Below, in pieces: positions 55,181 to 64,000 of a stretch of 64,000 bases of DNA; within the stretch, counting starts at the first letter, position 1; each line of letters opens with the position of its first letter. The stretch comes from Prorocentrum cordatum (Eukaryota > Sar > Dinophyceae > Prorocentrales > Prorocentraceae), in assembly GCA_963575745.1 (NCBI GenBank), contig CAUYUJ010007202.1:144501-208500 (forward strand), given 5' to 3'. Below the pieces are notes generated by a model. The model saw only the letters and a list, made by a program, of their open reading frames with translations. It did not search any database and was not told where the DNA came from. A program made the translations under genes and the position numbers.

Positions 55181-55186
55181 CAGTGG

Positions 55187-55199
55187 TTTTGGGCTCAAG
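55187..55199 (+). promoter_or_regulatory. Possible relic spliced-leader 3' half upstream of the kinase-like gene
   Basis: TTTTGGGCTCAAG differs from the 3' half of the dinoflagellate spliced leader (ATTTTGGCTCAAG) by one extra G. It lies about 100 bases before ATG 55298 of an intronless gene. Relic leaders of this kind mark genes re-inserted from mRNA. Confidence 0.45.
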
Positions 55200-55297
55200 C
55201 CATGCTCAGTCAAGAGTAAGTCGTCGTCTGGCGCAGCGACGAGTTTTGTAACCGCGCGGCGCATCGGCGGCGCGCGGGCCGCTACGGGTAGGGAGCG

Positions 55298-56023
55298 ATG
55301 GTGGCGGTGACACCGCAGCTCTTGGCTCTGTATGCGTGCTTGGAGGTGTGCTGGCTGACCTTCATGGAGAAAAGCCCCCGCTCGTGCATCTCGGACTTCC
55401 ATGCCAGGAAGCTCACCCACGCCGGCACCGGACTGCTGCTGCTGCAGCTGGACTCGAGAGATACCCTTGCTCGGTGCTTCGTGTACGCCATCGGCATCGG
55501 AGCGATGCTCGTAACGTGGGAGCTCGTGCCGAAGATCAAGCCATTCCGCTTCCAGCGCAAGCGCGACGTAGGCATGACAGTATACATGATTGTTGCCATG
55601 TTCTGGTTTTACTACGAGCTCCCGATCCGAGTGCTGGCACCCATGTTTTTTGCGGATCCCATGGGCGCTGTGGTGGGCAAGTACCTCAGCAGCAACAAGA
55701 TGTGGAACCCCGTCTGGTGGCGCCAGGCGGACACGCAGAAGACTTTGTTCGGCAGCGGGGCGGTCCTGTTTTTCACCGTGATCAGCTTCGCACCTCCGGC
55801 CACCCTGGCGCAGCGTTTGGCCATCGGCGCTGCCTGCGTGCTCGCCGAGGCGCTGGGCGGAGCCTACGACAACCTGCTCCTGGTCTTGAGCGTCGTCGGC
55901 TCCAGGATGCTCCTGAACTACATGGAGGCGGGGACGTGGTCCCTGGACCTGGGCAGGCCTCCTCTCGAGACCTTGTCCGCCAGCGCCGCGAACCATCCGA
56001 CTGGCTTCCTGTTGCGGCACTGA
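55298..56023 (+). CDS. Phytol/dolichol-kinase-like CTP-dependent polyprenol kinase, intronless
   Basis: 241 residues. Probably phosphorylates a polyprenol or phytol with CTP in an intracellular membrane; the substrate cannot be told from sequence. Family-like motifs in order: RKLTHAGTG (37-45, the conserved RKxxH..G), DPMGAVVGKY (120-129, the D-x-x-G-x-x-x-G nucleotide-site motif), KTLFGSGAV (148-156, the K-x-x-x-G-S motif) and AEALGGAYDNLL (183-194, the E...DN motif). Hydrophobic segments near 8-24, 57-77, 93-115, 153-167 and 192-206 indicate a polytopic membrane protein. It is at the short end of the family, and the first membrane helices of longer members are absent. The start is fixed by an in-frame TAG nine bases upstream. 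No intron disturbs the frame, unlike the other genes here. Confidence 0.75.
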   Translation: MVAVTPQLLALYACLEVCWLTFMEKSPRSCISDFHARKLTHAGTGLLLLQLDSRDTLARCFVYAIGIGAMLVTWELVPKIKPFRFQRKRDVGMTVYMIVAMFWFYYELPIRVLAPMFFADPMGAVVGKYLSSNKMWNPVWWRQADTQKTLFGSGAVLFFTVISFAPPATLAQRLAIGAACVLAEALGGAYDNLLLVLSVVGSRMLLNYMEAGTWSLDLGRPPLETLSASAANHPTGFLLRH

Positions 56024-56520
56024 TGCCAAGTCAAGCTTTCCCCCCCCCCTGCGCTTGCCGACAGCGCACGCTCAGCGAGACGTTTTTTCAAAACGGGCAG
56101 GCTTACGCGGGCTCCAAGCTGTCGGCCGAAGCTGCGGGCGGGCAAGCGCAGACAGACATTCAAGCATGCATGATGCATTCAGCATCCCCGCCCGCTCGCA
56201 GTCGCGAGGTGCACCGCCGTTCAGACGGCCACGCCTTAGTGGGCGTTAGTGTATGCAGCTAGCTTGTGCGGCCACGCCATCGTGGACCATGGATCCTCAA
56301 CGGTCATCTTGAGGAGGCGAAGTTAAGGAAATAACGCAAAAATGCACTGCTAGACTCTTGTTCCTCTGTCCAGCGCGTCTACAGTCTTGGCCAGCATGGC
56401 CGAGTTCGAAGAATAACGCAATGATGCCAGCGCGTGCATATCGAACCGCACTTGAGTCGCACAAGCAGTGGGGAGCCCCATGTGTGCTGAACCCCACGTG
56501 CATGTAACCCACAGGACCGC
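56024..56520. other. 3' flank of the kinase-like gene, no gene seen
   Basis: A C9 run directly after the stop, then GCGCACGCTCAGCGAGACG and unremarkable DNA. Presumably 3' UTR and intergenic. Confidence 0.4.
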
Positions 56521-56524
56521 CAGA

Positions 56525-56835
56525 GAGAGGGGACCATGAAGATCCATGGAACCAATGGGAATCAAAGCTGCCACGGTGGTGAGTGCGAAACACATGGCAC
56601 AGGGCTATGTGGAAATAGAGGTCCACACCGCCCACAGGGATCCCAAAGCAAACAAGATGGCAAGTGCGGAAGGAGCACGGGGCCTTTGACGGGTGGAGCC
56701 ATAGAGATCCGTACAACCCATCGGGATCCAACCAGCCATGGTGGCAAGTGCAGCTGAAGGGCCACAGGGGGGCGAAGCCATGGAGGTCACAAGGGACCCA
56801 TCGGGGTCCAACCAGCCACGATGGCAACTGCGGCG
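56525..56835. repeat. Degenerate ~80-bp tandem repeat, four units
   Basis: Units marked by CCATGAAGATCCATGG (56534), AATAGAGGTCCACACC (56614), CCATAGAGATCCGTAC (56699) and CCATGGAGGTCACAAG (56778). Each is followed by GGGATCCAACCAGCCA-like and GGTGGCAAGTGCAGC-like words. Translated frames on both strands are repeat by-products. Confidence 0.7.
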
Positions 56836-56839
56836 CACA

Positions 56840-57560
56840 GGACAATTGGGGCGGGACTGTATTGTGTTTCATCGGATGCCAAGCCATATGCATACAGGCA
56901 AGCAGCCACCAGCAGAACTGAGGCAGGCATGCCAGTATGTTCGAGCACACATATGAAGCTGTCAGTGCAAACAATGTTTGGGGAGTGCGTGCGCAACCAA
57001 GTCGCAAACAAACACGCATACACAGCATGCCAAAGATGAACGGGCCAGGACCCCAGAAACCACAACACATACTTAAGAGCATACCTGCACACCAGCACGA
57101 TCCACTGTTCAATGTCGAGTGGGCTTTAGCCTGGCAGCTTCAGTGATCGGCTGTGCGAAATTGGCGCGTGGATGGTACGTTGTAATCTGGAAGGTGCTGC
57201 GGAAAACTCATGAGCGTCTGCCAAGCAAGACGTGTTAAGCTATCATGGGTGTCCTCAATGGTTTTGTAGGTCCCCATGCCGATTGGCGAGAAGCCGTAAT
57301 TGTTGTGCGAGGGCTTGGATCCCTTTGGAGATGAGATATATTTGGCGATGCTGTGGGCCCGGTATGGGGGCCTAGCCATCGCTCTCCTGCGAGATTCGCC
57401 GTTCGAGCGCCTGATGCCTTGCCCGAAGGTTTCCCCTGTGCTGAATTGTGCCCATATTTTCCCAGGCACCCTTTTCCGTGGCGTTCCATGTTGTTCCCGT
57501 GGAGCGGTTCTGTGGAGGGCGGTCCAGGTAGATTATCCAACTGCTGCCCCGTGTGTCCAC
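56840..57560. other. No gene recognised
   Basis: Mixed-composition, low-repeat DNA with short open frames on both strands and no family signature. Confidence 0.35.
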
Positions 57561-57565
57561 AGGGG

Positions 57566-57652
57566 TGCGGGGGCCTCGCAGCGGCTCCGTGAGGTTGCGC
57601 GTCTAGTTAAACTAGAGGCGCAACCTCACGGAGCCGCTGCGAGGCCCCCGCA
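57566..57652. repeat. Near-perfect long hairpin, 35-bp arms
   Basis: 57566-57600 (TGCGGGGGCCTCGCAGCGGC ...) is the exact reverse complement of 57618-57652. The 17-base centre contains TCTAGTT-A-AACTAGA, so pairing continues almost to the middle, broken only by one G-G. It could form one uninterrupted stem-loop in DNA or RNA. Confidence 0.9.
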
Positions 57653-57766
57653 GGGTCCCGTCAAGATGGCTTGACCAAACTGGGTTGCCGTGTTCCTCCT
57701 TTTGGCTGGGATCTGCGTTCCGTGATCATGATCTTTTCCGCATCTCATCGAAGGCGTTTTCAACAG

Positions 57767-57946
57767 TACAGTCGGGGCCCTGAGGAAGGAACCCTTTTTG
57801 TTTGGGAGGGGCTCCGCGTTCGTTAAGTGTTTCACAGCTTGCCTCAGGCTATCCTTATGTTTTCGACAGGAAATCGAAGGTCAACTTATGGAAAAAAGGG
57901 GCCTCGTTCCTTATTGACGGTTACTTAGGTCAAGGCCCCGACGGTA
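57767..57946 (+). mobile_element. Small TIR element, family M1, copy 3
   Basis: TACAGTCGGGGCCCTGAGGA at the left, GGTCAAGGCCCCGACGGTA at the right; 180 bp. The closest relative is the copy at 17851-18032, with shared inner words GGGAGGGGCTCC/CGAAGGGGCTCC, CAGCTTGCCTCAGG and AACTTATGGAAAAAAGGGGC. Confidence 0.8.
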
Positions 57947-58029
57947 GCCAGCACGTGCGGGACAGTTCGCTACCTTACGAGAGCATCTTGTTTTGGAGCT
58001 CTAACGAGGGCAGACAGCGATTCCGAACC

Positions 58030-58640
58030 TCTCCACGCGGCGGTGCCCGCGGCGCCCTCCCGGGTGCAGAATTGAGGCCTCTCGCGAGCTTCTCGGGAGC
58101 CTCGCGGGGCGCTGTCGGGGACCTTTTCGGGACTTTCCCGGGACCTTCTCGGGCCCTCTCAGAACTCCCTTGACCTTCCAGGAGGGCCAAAAAATAGCAC
58201 CCGACCTAAAAACCTATCCCAGAGCTATTCTACGTCTTGGTTTTAGGCTGTTTCGCTGAGTTGTTTAGGTTTTTAGGCCTCCAGATAGCTCTCTGGAAGG
58301 TCAGGGTCTCTCAGGACCCTCTCAGAGAACCCTCTCCGGACCCTCTCAGGACCCTCTCAGGGGCCTCTCGGGAGCATCTCAGGCGTCTCTCAGGCCCCCC
58401 CCCCGGCAGCCCTTCAGGCGCATCCGAAGAGCCTCTCAATGGCTTCTCTGGAGCATCCCCGAACCCTCCCATGACCTCCTCAGGGGCCTCTCAGGAGTTT
58501 TTCAAGAGTTTCTCGGGACCCTCCCAGCAGCCCCTCAGGAGCCTCTGAAGAGCCTATCAGGAGCTTAACAGGGCCCGCTCAGGAGCTGTTCGCGACGTCT
58601 CACTGCCGTATAGGGGGACTCTCTCTGGAGCCTCTCGGGG
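58030..58640. repeat. CTCTCAGG-type degenerate repeat, no gene
   Basis: Words such as GGGACCCTCTCAGGACCCTC and GGAGCCTCTCGGG throughout, interrupted by the element at 58171-58303. Confidence 0.7.
58171..58303. mobile_element. Small TIR element, family M6
   Basis: TGACCTTCCAG (58171-58181) and CTGGAAGGTCA (58293-58303) are exact inverted repeats enclosing 133 bp. The left two thirds match the reverse complement of 45101-45200. Confidence 0.6.
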
Positions 58641-59220
58641 GCGCATCGGCATCTTGCTATGCATTAGAGTGCCTTGCTGGGGGCACTTGCAAGTGTCTGA
58701 TGTGTCCGGGGATGGTGCGATCATCGAAGGTCCGATCGGACGCTGGAAACACTTGCGCTCGGGGAGCGGTATACAGTCCAAGCGGGAAGGCGCGAGCCAA
58801 GGCAGGGACAGAAACGCATTCCCCCCCCCTCCCCCTCGGATTTCTCCGCCCTCCCCTTGCGCCCCCTTACCCTCCCCCACTTCTCCCTCCTTCCTCCGTG
58901 AATCCCACCCGCCCTTTGGGGCGTAGGTGGTCTAGCGCGCCTCCTCTTCCACCCCTCCATCTTCCCCTTCGGGGAGGCGTCCATCATTACTCCCTATGAA
59001 AAAAACCCTCCCCCACCCGGCCGGCGGCCAACCCGGAGCCATGTCGACCCCATGCGGGTCACCCCCCCCGCGCGCGGCTGGAGTGCGCGGCACACCTGGC
59101 GCACTCGGAGCGCGTGGCGCCCCTGGCACGCGTGGCGCACCTCGCCCAAGCGTCGCGCACCCGGGGTCGGCTTTGGTGCCCAGTAGCTGCCCATCCAAAG
59201 ACGACCGCTGAACATGCCTA
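58640..59220. other. No gene recognised
   Basis: CT-rich (58820-58900) and GC-rich DNA. Short repeat GCGCGTGGCGC / GGCGCACTCGGAGC near 59085-59150. No family signature in any frame. Confidence 0.4.
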
Positions 59221-59935
59221 GGCTTGGGTGTTACTTATGTGTTGGGAGGGCGGGTGGGAGTGAGCTATACGGCTTGCGGGCGGTTGGGTAGCTTGACCCC
59301 TCCCCCTAAACCCTCCCCTGGACCTGGACGGGGGGTCCCGCGAGGGGGTGGAGCGTCCAGGATGGCCAAAGATGGCTCCAAGAGCGCCTCGGAGGGCCCA
59401 AGATGAGCTCTAAGATGGCTCAAGATATCCCCAGATGCTTCAAGATGCCCCCAAGATGCTCCAGGAGGCCCAGAGACCGCTCCCAGACGGCTCCAAGTGG
59501 CCAAAGGACTCCCCAAGGAAGCCCCGAAGAGGCCAGCATCGCATCCTTCCAAAACCTAAGCGAAATCATTGTTGTTTACGTGCTCGCCTTTCCGCGTTCG
59601 ATGGCCTTCCGAGGCATCAAGAGGGGCCCAAGAGAGCCCCAAGACGGTCCCAAGAGCGCCCAAGAGCGCTCCAAGAGCGCCCCAAGAGGGGCCTCAGAGG
59701 CAACTGTTGGGGCTCCCGAGGGGGGACCCTGATTGAACACCCCCTCTGGTTTAATCGATGTTCTCCACGATGGCCCTAAGAGGGTTCCTATAAGCTCCCA
59801 AGAGCGCCCCAAGCGGGCCCCAAGATGCGCCCAGGCAACCGCATGAGGCGCCCAAGAGGCCCCCAAGAGGCCCCCAAGATGCCTCAAGAGGATCTACGAG
59901 GCACCCAAGACCCTCACAGAAGCCCCTGGGCTCGC
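59220..59935 (+). repeat. Dispersed repeat R3, copy 3 (partial)
   Basis: CCTCCCCTGGACCTGGACGG, then AAGATGGCTC and CCAAGAGCGCCCCAAG words, and a unique segment with TTTACGTGCTCGCC that corresponds to the GTTTCCGATG segment in the other copies. It lacks the TGGTGGGGATACGCG end. Confidence 0.6.
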
Positions 59936-59947
59936 CAAGCTGCTCCC

Positions 59948-60118
59948 TCTCCTCCTCCTCCTCCTCCTCCTCCTCCTCCTCCTCCTCCTCCTCCTCCTCC
60001 TCCTCCTCCTCCTCCTTTTCCTCCTTTTCCTCCTCCTCCTCCTCCTCCTCTTCCTCTATCTCTTCCTCCTTCATCCTCACCGCCCTCCTCCTCCTCCGTC
60101 TCCTCCTCCTGCTGCTGC
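59948..60118 (+). repeat. (TCC)n tract
   Basis: About 170 bases of TCC with TTT and ATC breaks, between repeat R3 and the retrotransposon 3' end. Confidence 0.95.
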
Positions 60119-60222
60119 GCTCGCGCTCCGTGGGCAGGCTGCCCGTAGTGTCTCCACGCGTCCGCGCAAGCGCGGCCGCGCCCGACCGCGGCCGACGGCG
60201 CCGACGACGCCGCCGCGGCCAC

Positions 60223-63200
60223 TCAGCCCCCTGCCGCGCGGGTGGACCCATGGGGGGGGTCCAGGGGCGCGACAGGGGGCTGGCACATCGTCACAGCCCC
60301 CCTCGGAGGCATTGGGCCCATGGGGGGGGCCCCGCCGCTCCTCCGAGGGGGGCTGACCACGCCCGATGTCCGACTCAGACGGTCGGTCGGACCACCTTCT
60401 CCAGGGCCGTCAGCAGGCCGCCCGCGTGGTGGGTCATGCCGTTCAAGCCGAGCACGTCGCACTTGTGTTGCACGGCCCCTCCATGCGCCAGCCAAGCGCC
60501 CTGATGGCATCTCACTCGCGTCTCCAGGCCATTGAAACCGAACTTGCGGAGGGCCAGGCTGGAAGTCATTTCCTCGCCAACACCATTCGTGAAAACTGGA
60601 TGTGATGCTGAGCGGCGTGCCAGACAACTTACAAGCCATAATCAGTAATGTCAGAAACCGTCGTATTGTATTTACCATGTCCAGCTCCGCCCGTCTCCTT
60701 CCATTGATAGATGGTGATCCCCAATCCACACAAGTTGCAGTTATTGACTCAACTTCACATATTATCGCAAATATCCTGCCCTCTGAAATGTCACGAACCA
60801 AGTCACTATTTTGGCCCCGCATGATCAGGTCGTCCATCTTGAAAGTCCGAATGTCGTGTCTAACAATTTCTAGGCCGTCAAGTTCATGAGCTACCAAGTC
60901 AGCCTCAAATTCACAATGAGACTCCAATCCATCTGTAAGTAACAGCACTGTTGATTCCGAACGACCATCAAAAATATACTGAGGAATAGCAACTGCAGGA
61001 ACCTGTTCGGCAGGAAGGTGTACTGTTGGAGGTACTACCTGATCTCGATGCTGATGCCTGCCTCGGACGTAGTTGGGACCTCTAATTGGTGGTGCCAGCG
61101 CCTTAGATTCTGAATACCCTATCGATCTTAAGCGCGACGTCTCCAGTGCATCCTTGGCGTCCAGTTCTTCGACCAGGGATGCTGGTAATGGTGGTATTAT
61201 CGCCCGCAAACAATCAAGGCACCCCGTGTCCCTGTACTTCAGGTGGTAAATCAATCTTTTCCGCGTGTGAAAGTCCGAGTCGCATGCCCTGCAGTATCCT
61301 GTTTCTGCATAGTCACCAGCGTTGGTAAAACCACTGTGTAGTCTTGTCCGATGTCCCTGCCACGCCCGTCGTGATGAAAAAGTATCGCCACATTCATAAC
61401 AGATGTATCTCTCAACCGTGTCCCCAACACTCCCAGGGATGGTCTGAAAAGCCAAAAGGTGGCGCCGCCATACATATAATTGATATTCGCCTTGCATGAA
61501 AATACGATGCCGTTGCCAAGCTTGATTGCAGACCGAGATGTACCTCTTATTACCAGACCTAATGAAGGAAATCCATTGCTGCAGCGTGTCAAGGTTGGTT
61601 GTACGGTCGGGTACAGTCCGACGAAGCCATTCAAAATCCCTCTCCAGTAGGCCCATCCAAGTACCATGAAGGCCGTCGATATCAATTAGCATACGCAGGG
61701 TGGCAGGCCCATCGTGTAGAACGCGAGCAATGTACTTCAACCTGCGAATTCTGCGTATATCAGATATGCCTGGGCGCTGGGCACAGTAGAGCACTGCCTG
61801 GTCTGTGAGATGCTCTCCAGTCTCCGTGGTATGCACCATGCCCGTGGCCGCCCGCATCGCTTTAATATATGCTGCATTGATCTTACCCTCGTTCACCATT
61901 CCGATATCGTGCCATATCTCAACCTGTTGTAATAAGCGAGAGCAGGCCAGAGCCTCAACGTACCGCACCTTTGCCGTTGTCGAAATAGATCTTTTTGACA
62001 ATATACCTCGACGAATCGGGCCCATTGCATGTTCATACCGTTGTACCCGCCGAGCCATCTCTGGATTCCATGATGTGTCAAACGATATGATAGAGCCCAT
62101 GTGTTTGTATTGTCGTTCAATGTAAAACTCGTACTTGTACTTATCACTCTTAATGGCCGTAGCATCCTCAGAGTATAGCGTGTGTCTAAGTTGTTCCCGT
62201 TGCGCACCACGTATTTGAACCACAACACCCGTCTTGCCTCTGCCATAGTTCGGTTCCATAAAATGTGAGATAAACGATTCGTGCATGGTGTCCATCGCTT
62301 GCCGAAGATGTTCCACAACCATGTCGTTGTCCAATATAGCTGGGATCATGACATCATCAACGAAAGTGATGTCCACCAACTTTGTGCAATGATCATCGTG
62401 CTTGCGCACAAGTGGGACATCTTGATCAAGTTCAGAGCAATCGAAAAGCAGACCCAGTGAGTCCAGCTTCTCCACAGCAGCGTTAAGTGGCTTCGTGAAA
62501 ACAATATTGAAGAAGTAGTCGGCCGTAGCGCATCCCGGCCTCGACCCTCTGGTCGGAACCCCGAGTTGTTGGTTGTCCGCGACCTCAAATACCGTAAGGC
62601 GTTGCGACTCCGACGCAAGATGCCGTAGATGTGGGTCCACTCGAGATGAATCCAGGAGTCCAGGTTGTGCAATAACCTCAGAAGCCAACGGAACAAGACT
62701 GGCTGGGATGTCGCAGTCATCCAGGATCTTAAAGGGCTCGTCTTCCAGATACTGCATGCCACATGCCATCTGCCGTATGATCCTGTGAAAAGCCGCCACC
62801 AGATCCAAGAAGAGGAAGGCCGCCGATTTGCCCATACGTTCCGCAACAGCCGAGACTAACCTGGCTTGATGCGCAGCCATTGTCGGAGAACGACGAGGAC
62901 GACCACCGAGTTGCGAGTCACGCAGCATGAAGTCGATCGTAAAAGCCAATTGTTGACGGAGAAATCTGTAGTGGTGCTTGGCAAAAACGTTGCAGATGGT
63001 AACCGCTCGGTACGCCTTGTTGGTGGACGGGTCACCGCTAGCCTTGGAGACCTCCGCGAGCCTGCTGTGCTTGAAGGCAATCGGCTCTATACCTGTCAAG
63101 CATATTTTCGTCATAATCGGCGCCATGAGACGGGCTACCTGTCGAGGTGCAGCTTTGACCAACTCCTCCTGGATACCATCTGTGCCCGCAGCCTTACGTG

Positions 63201-64000
63201 ATGGCCCCCTGGTGAACATTCTCTCGACCAAATGAAGACCTGGGACATGTTCAATGTGCAGGGGGATGTCGTCCAAAGCCGTACTCGGAAATTTTACAAA
63301 TTCGTCCACATATGAAGCAGCATCCAGAATACGTGCATCCTCAAGCTTGGAGTATACCTTCATCCTGTTCTGGCCCATAGCTTCATCTGATCCAATGACA
63401 GCCCCGTTGTTGTCCACTCGATATGGAAGAAAAGACCCTCCAGTGTGCCGTGGATGTTGCCGCCCAGCGCTGCGCAATAGTTTATTTGCAGCTTGCCATG
63501 CTAGACGGTTATCTCCAGCAAGAGTTGCCTCTCCAATTTGATCAGCGAAAGATTCCAATCGGTCTGCCTTCTCTTTCTCCAGCCTATCAGATAATATAGA
63601 CTGGGTGACCACCATAAACGAGTCAAGCTGAGCCGCAAACTCCTGCAATGACCACATTTTGTCCCGAAGTAAAGCAATACCTAATACCAACTGTTGCGTC
63701 TGGGGATGCCAAGGATCACCTTCATTGGAGTAAGTGCCCAGTTGTCTCGGCAGGAACTTGCATAGGTTATCGAAGGCATTCGACTCCTTGCGTTTCCATT
63801 TCCTCCGAGCCGTCAATACATACCGACGCAATCGGATGAGCTGCATGGTGTTTCGACTAATATATGCTTGATGTGGAGTCAACAGATCCTTCGAGAAAAT
63901 TTCCTTGGCGTACTTTTTGATGCCACCAATAGCCTCAGCATACTGATTGTTGACCTCTTGTTCCCAATGTCCAGGACGTAGCGTCTCGAGCCTGCGACGA
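60223..64000 (-). mobile_element. Non-LTR retrotransposon polyprotein (reverse transcriptase), 5' part beyond the window
   Basis: One open frame of about 1,258 residues, open to the window edge, TGA at 60223-60225. Numbered from the codon at 63882-63880: RT core about 225-600 with GTDGIQEEL (233-241), catalytic FLDLVAAF (D360), RPGCATADYFFN (448-459) and active-site FVDD (507-510; most elements have YADD, FADD or similar); connector YKHMGSIIS (592-600). Then a C2H2 finger (C828, C831, H844, H849) and a second Cys/His finger (C864, C867, H880). A mixed alpha/beta domain follows at about 976-1095 (STVLLLTDGLE ... RIFAIICEVES), possibly a Rossmann-type remnant. No endonuclease is visible; it would lie upstream, outside the window. 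The frame is of moderate GC and clearly lower than its flanks until about 60590; the last ~120 residues are Arg/Gly/Pro-rich and may be read-through into host DNA. No frameshift or internal stop, so possibly a recent insertion. Confidence 0.85.

Noticed and set aside
56297-57112. 271-residue minus-strand frame with His/Cys/Trp-rich repeats
   Set aside because: It crosses the ~80-bp tandem repeat at 56525-56835. The repeated GWLDPDG / HGWLDPDG words are repeat products, and the plus strand is equally open.
60242-60535. Plus-strand frame overlapping the retrotransposon tail
   Set aside because: It lies opposite the GC-rich tail of the reverse-transcriptase frame and has no recognisable content.

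Overview
The window looks like nuclear DNA of a dinoflagellate, in the style of the large GC-rich Prorocentrum/Polarella genomes. This is an inference from architecture, not a species identification. The evidence is multi-exon genes with short exons, GC as well as GT splice donors, short direct repeats at intron boundaries, spliced-leader-like remnants upstream of start codons, a protein family I know only from dinoflagellates, and very heavy repeat content. There is no bacterial-style operon, no CRISPR array, and I found no tRNA or rRNA gene. Most long open frames here are artefacts of trinucleotide or short tandem repeats and are not annotated as genes.

Layout. 0-13.7 kb is almost all repeats: four copies of a roughly 0.8-1.4 kb dispersed repeat (R1), a TIR-bounded composite element holding a 73-bp satellite array (2705-4259), a long CTTGGGG-type degenerate repeat with a 368-bp tandem duplication, and a second composite made of (TCC)n runs plus an ~80-bp tandem array. 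13.8-17.5 kb carries a minus-strand gene of at least five exons encoding tandem hnRNP H/F-like RRM modules. 17.8-23.5 kb is repeats, including a second complete composite element (19388-21010) and a truncated inverted one. 23.5-43 kb is the gene-rich part, all on the plus strand: four multi-exon genes of unknown function, with C-terminal stops at 27106, 30222, 32290 and 39633, and a split gene of the dinoflagellate HGDG/GDLEF/LDVMH family that may derive from a transposase. 43-55 kb is mostly satellites and small TIR elements, with a gene start for a probable mitochondrial protein at 51786. At 55298 there is an intact intronless gene for a phytol/dolichol-kinase-like membrane protein. 56-60 kb is repeats, small TIR elements and a near-perfect 35-bp-arm hairpin. 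From 60223 to the right edge lies the 3' part of a non-LTR retrotransposon polyprotein on the minus strand.

The main theme is intron and repeat dynamics. At least seven families of small TIR elements (about 130-260 bp) are interspersed, several inside introns. Homologous RRM modules in one gene carry introns at different places, or none. Rebuilt splice junctions repeatedly show the same 4-6 bases on both sides of the intron. Together this suggests ongoing intron gain from TIR elements (introner-like activity), which I regard as the most interesting system in the window.
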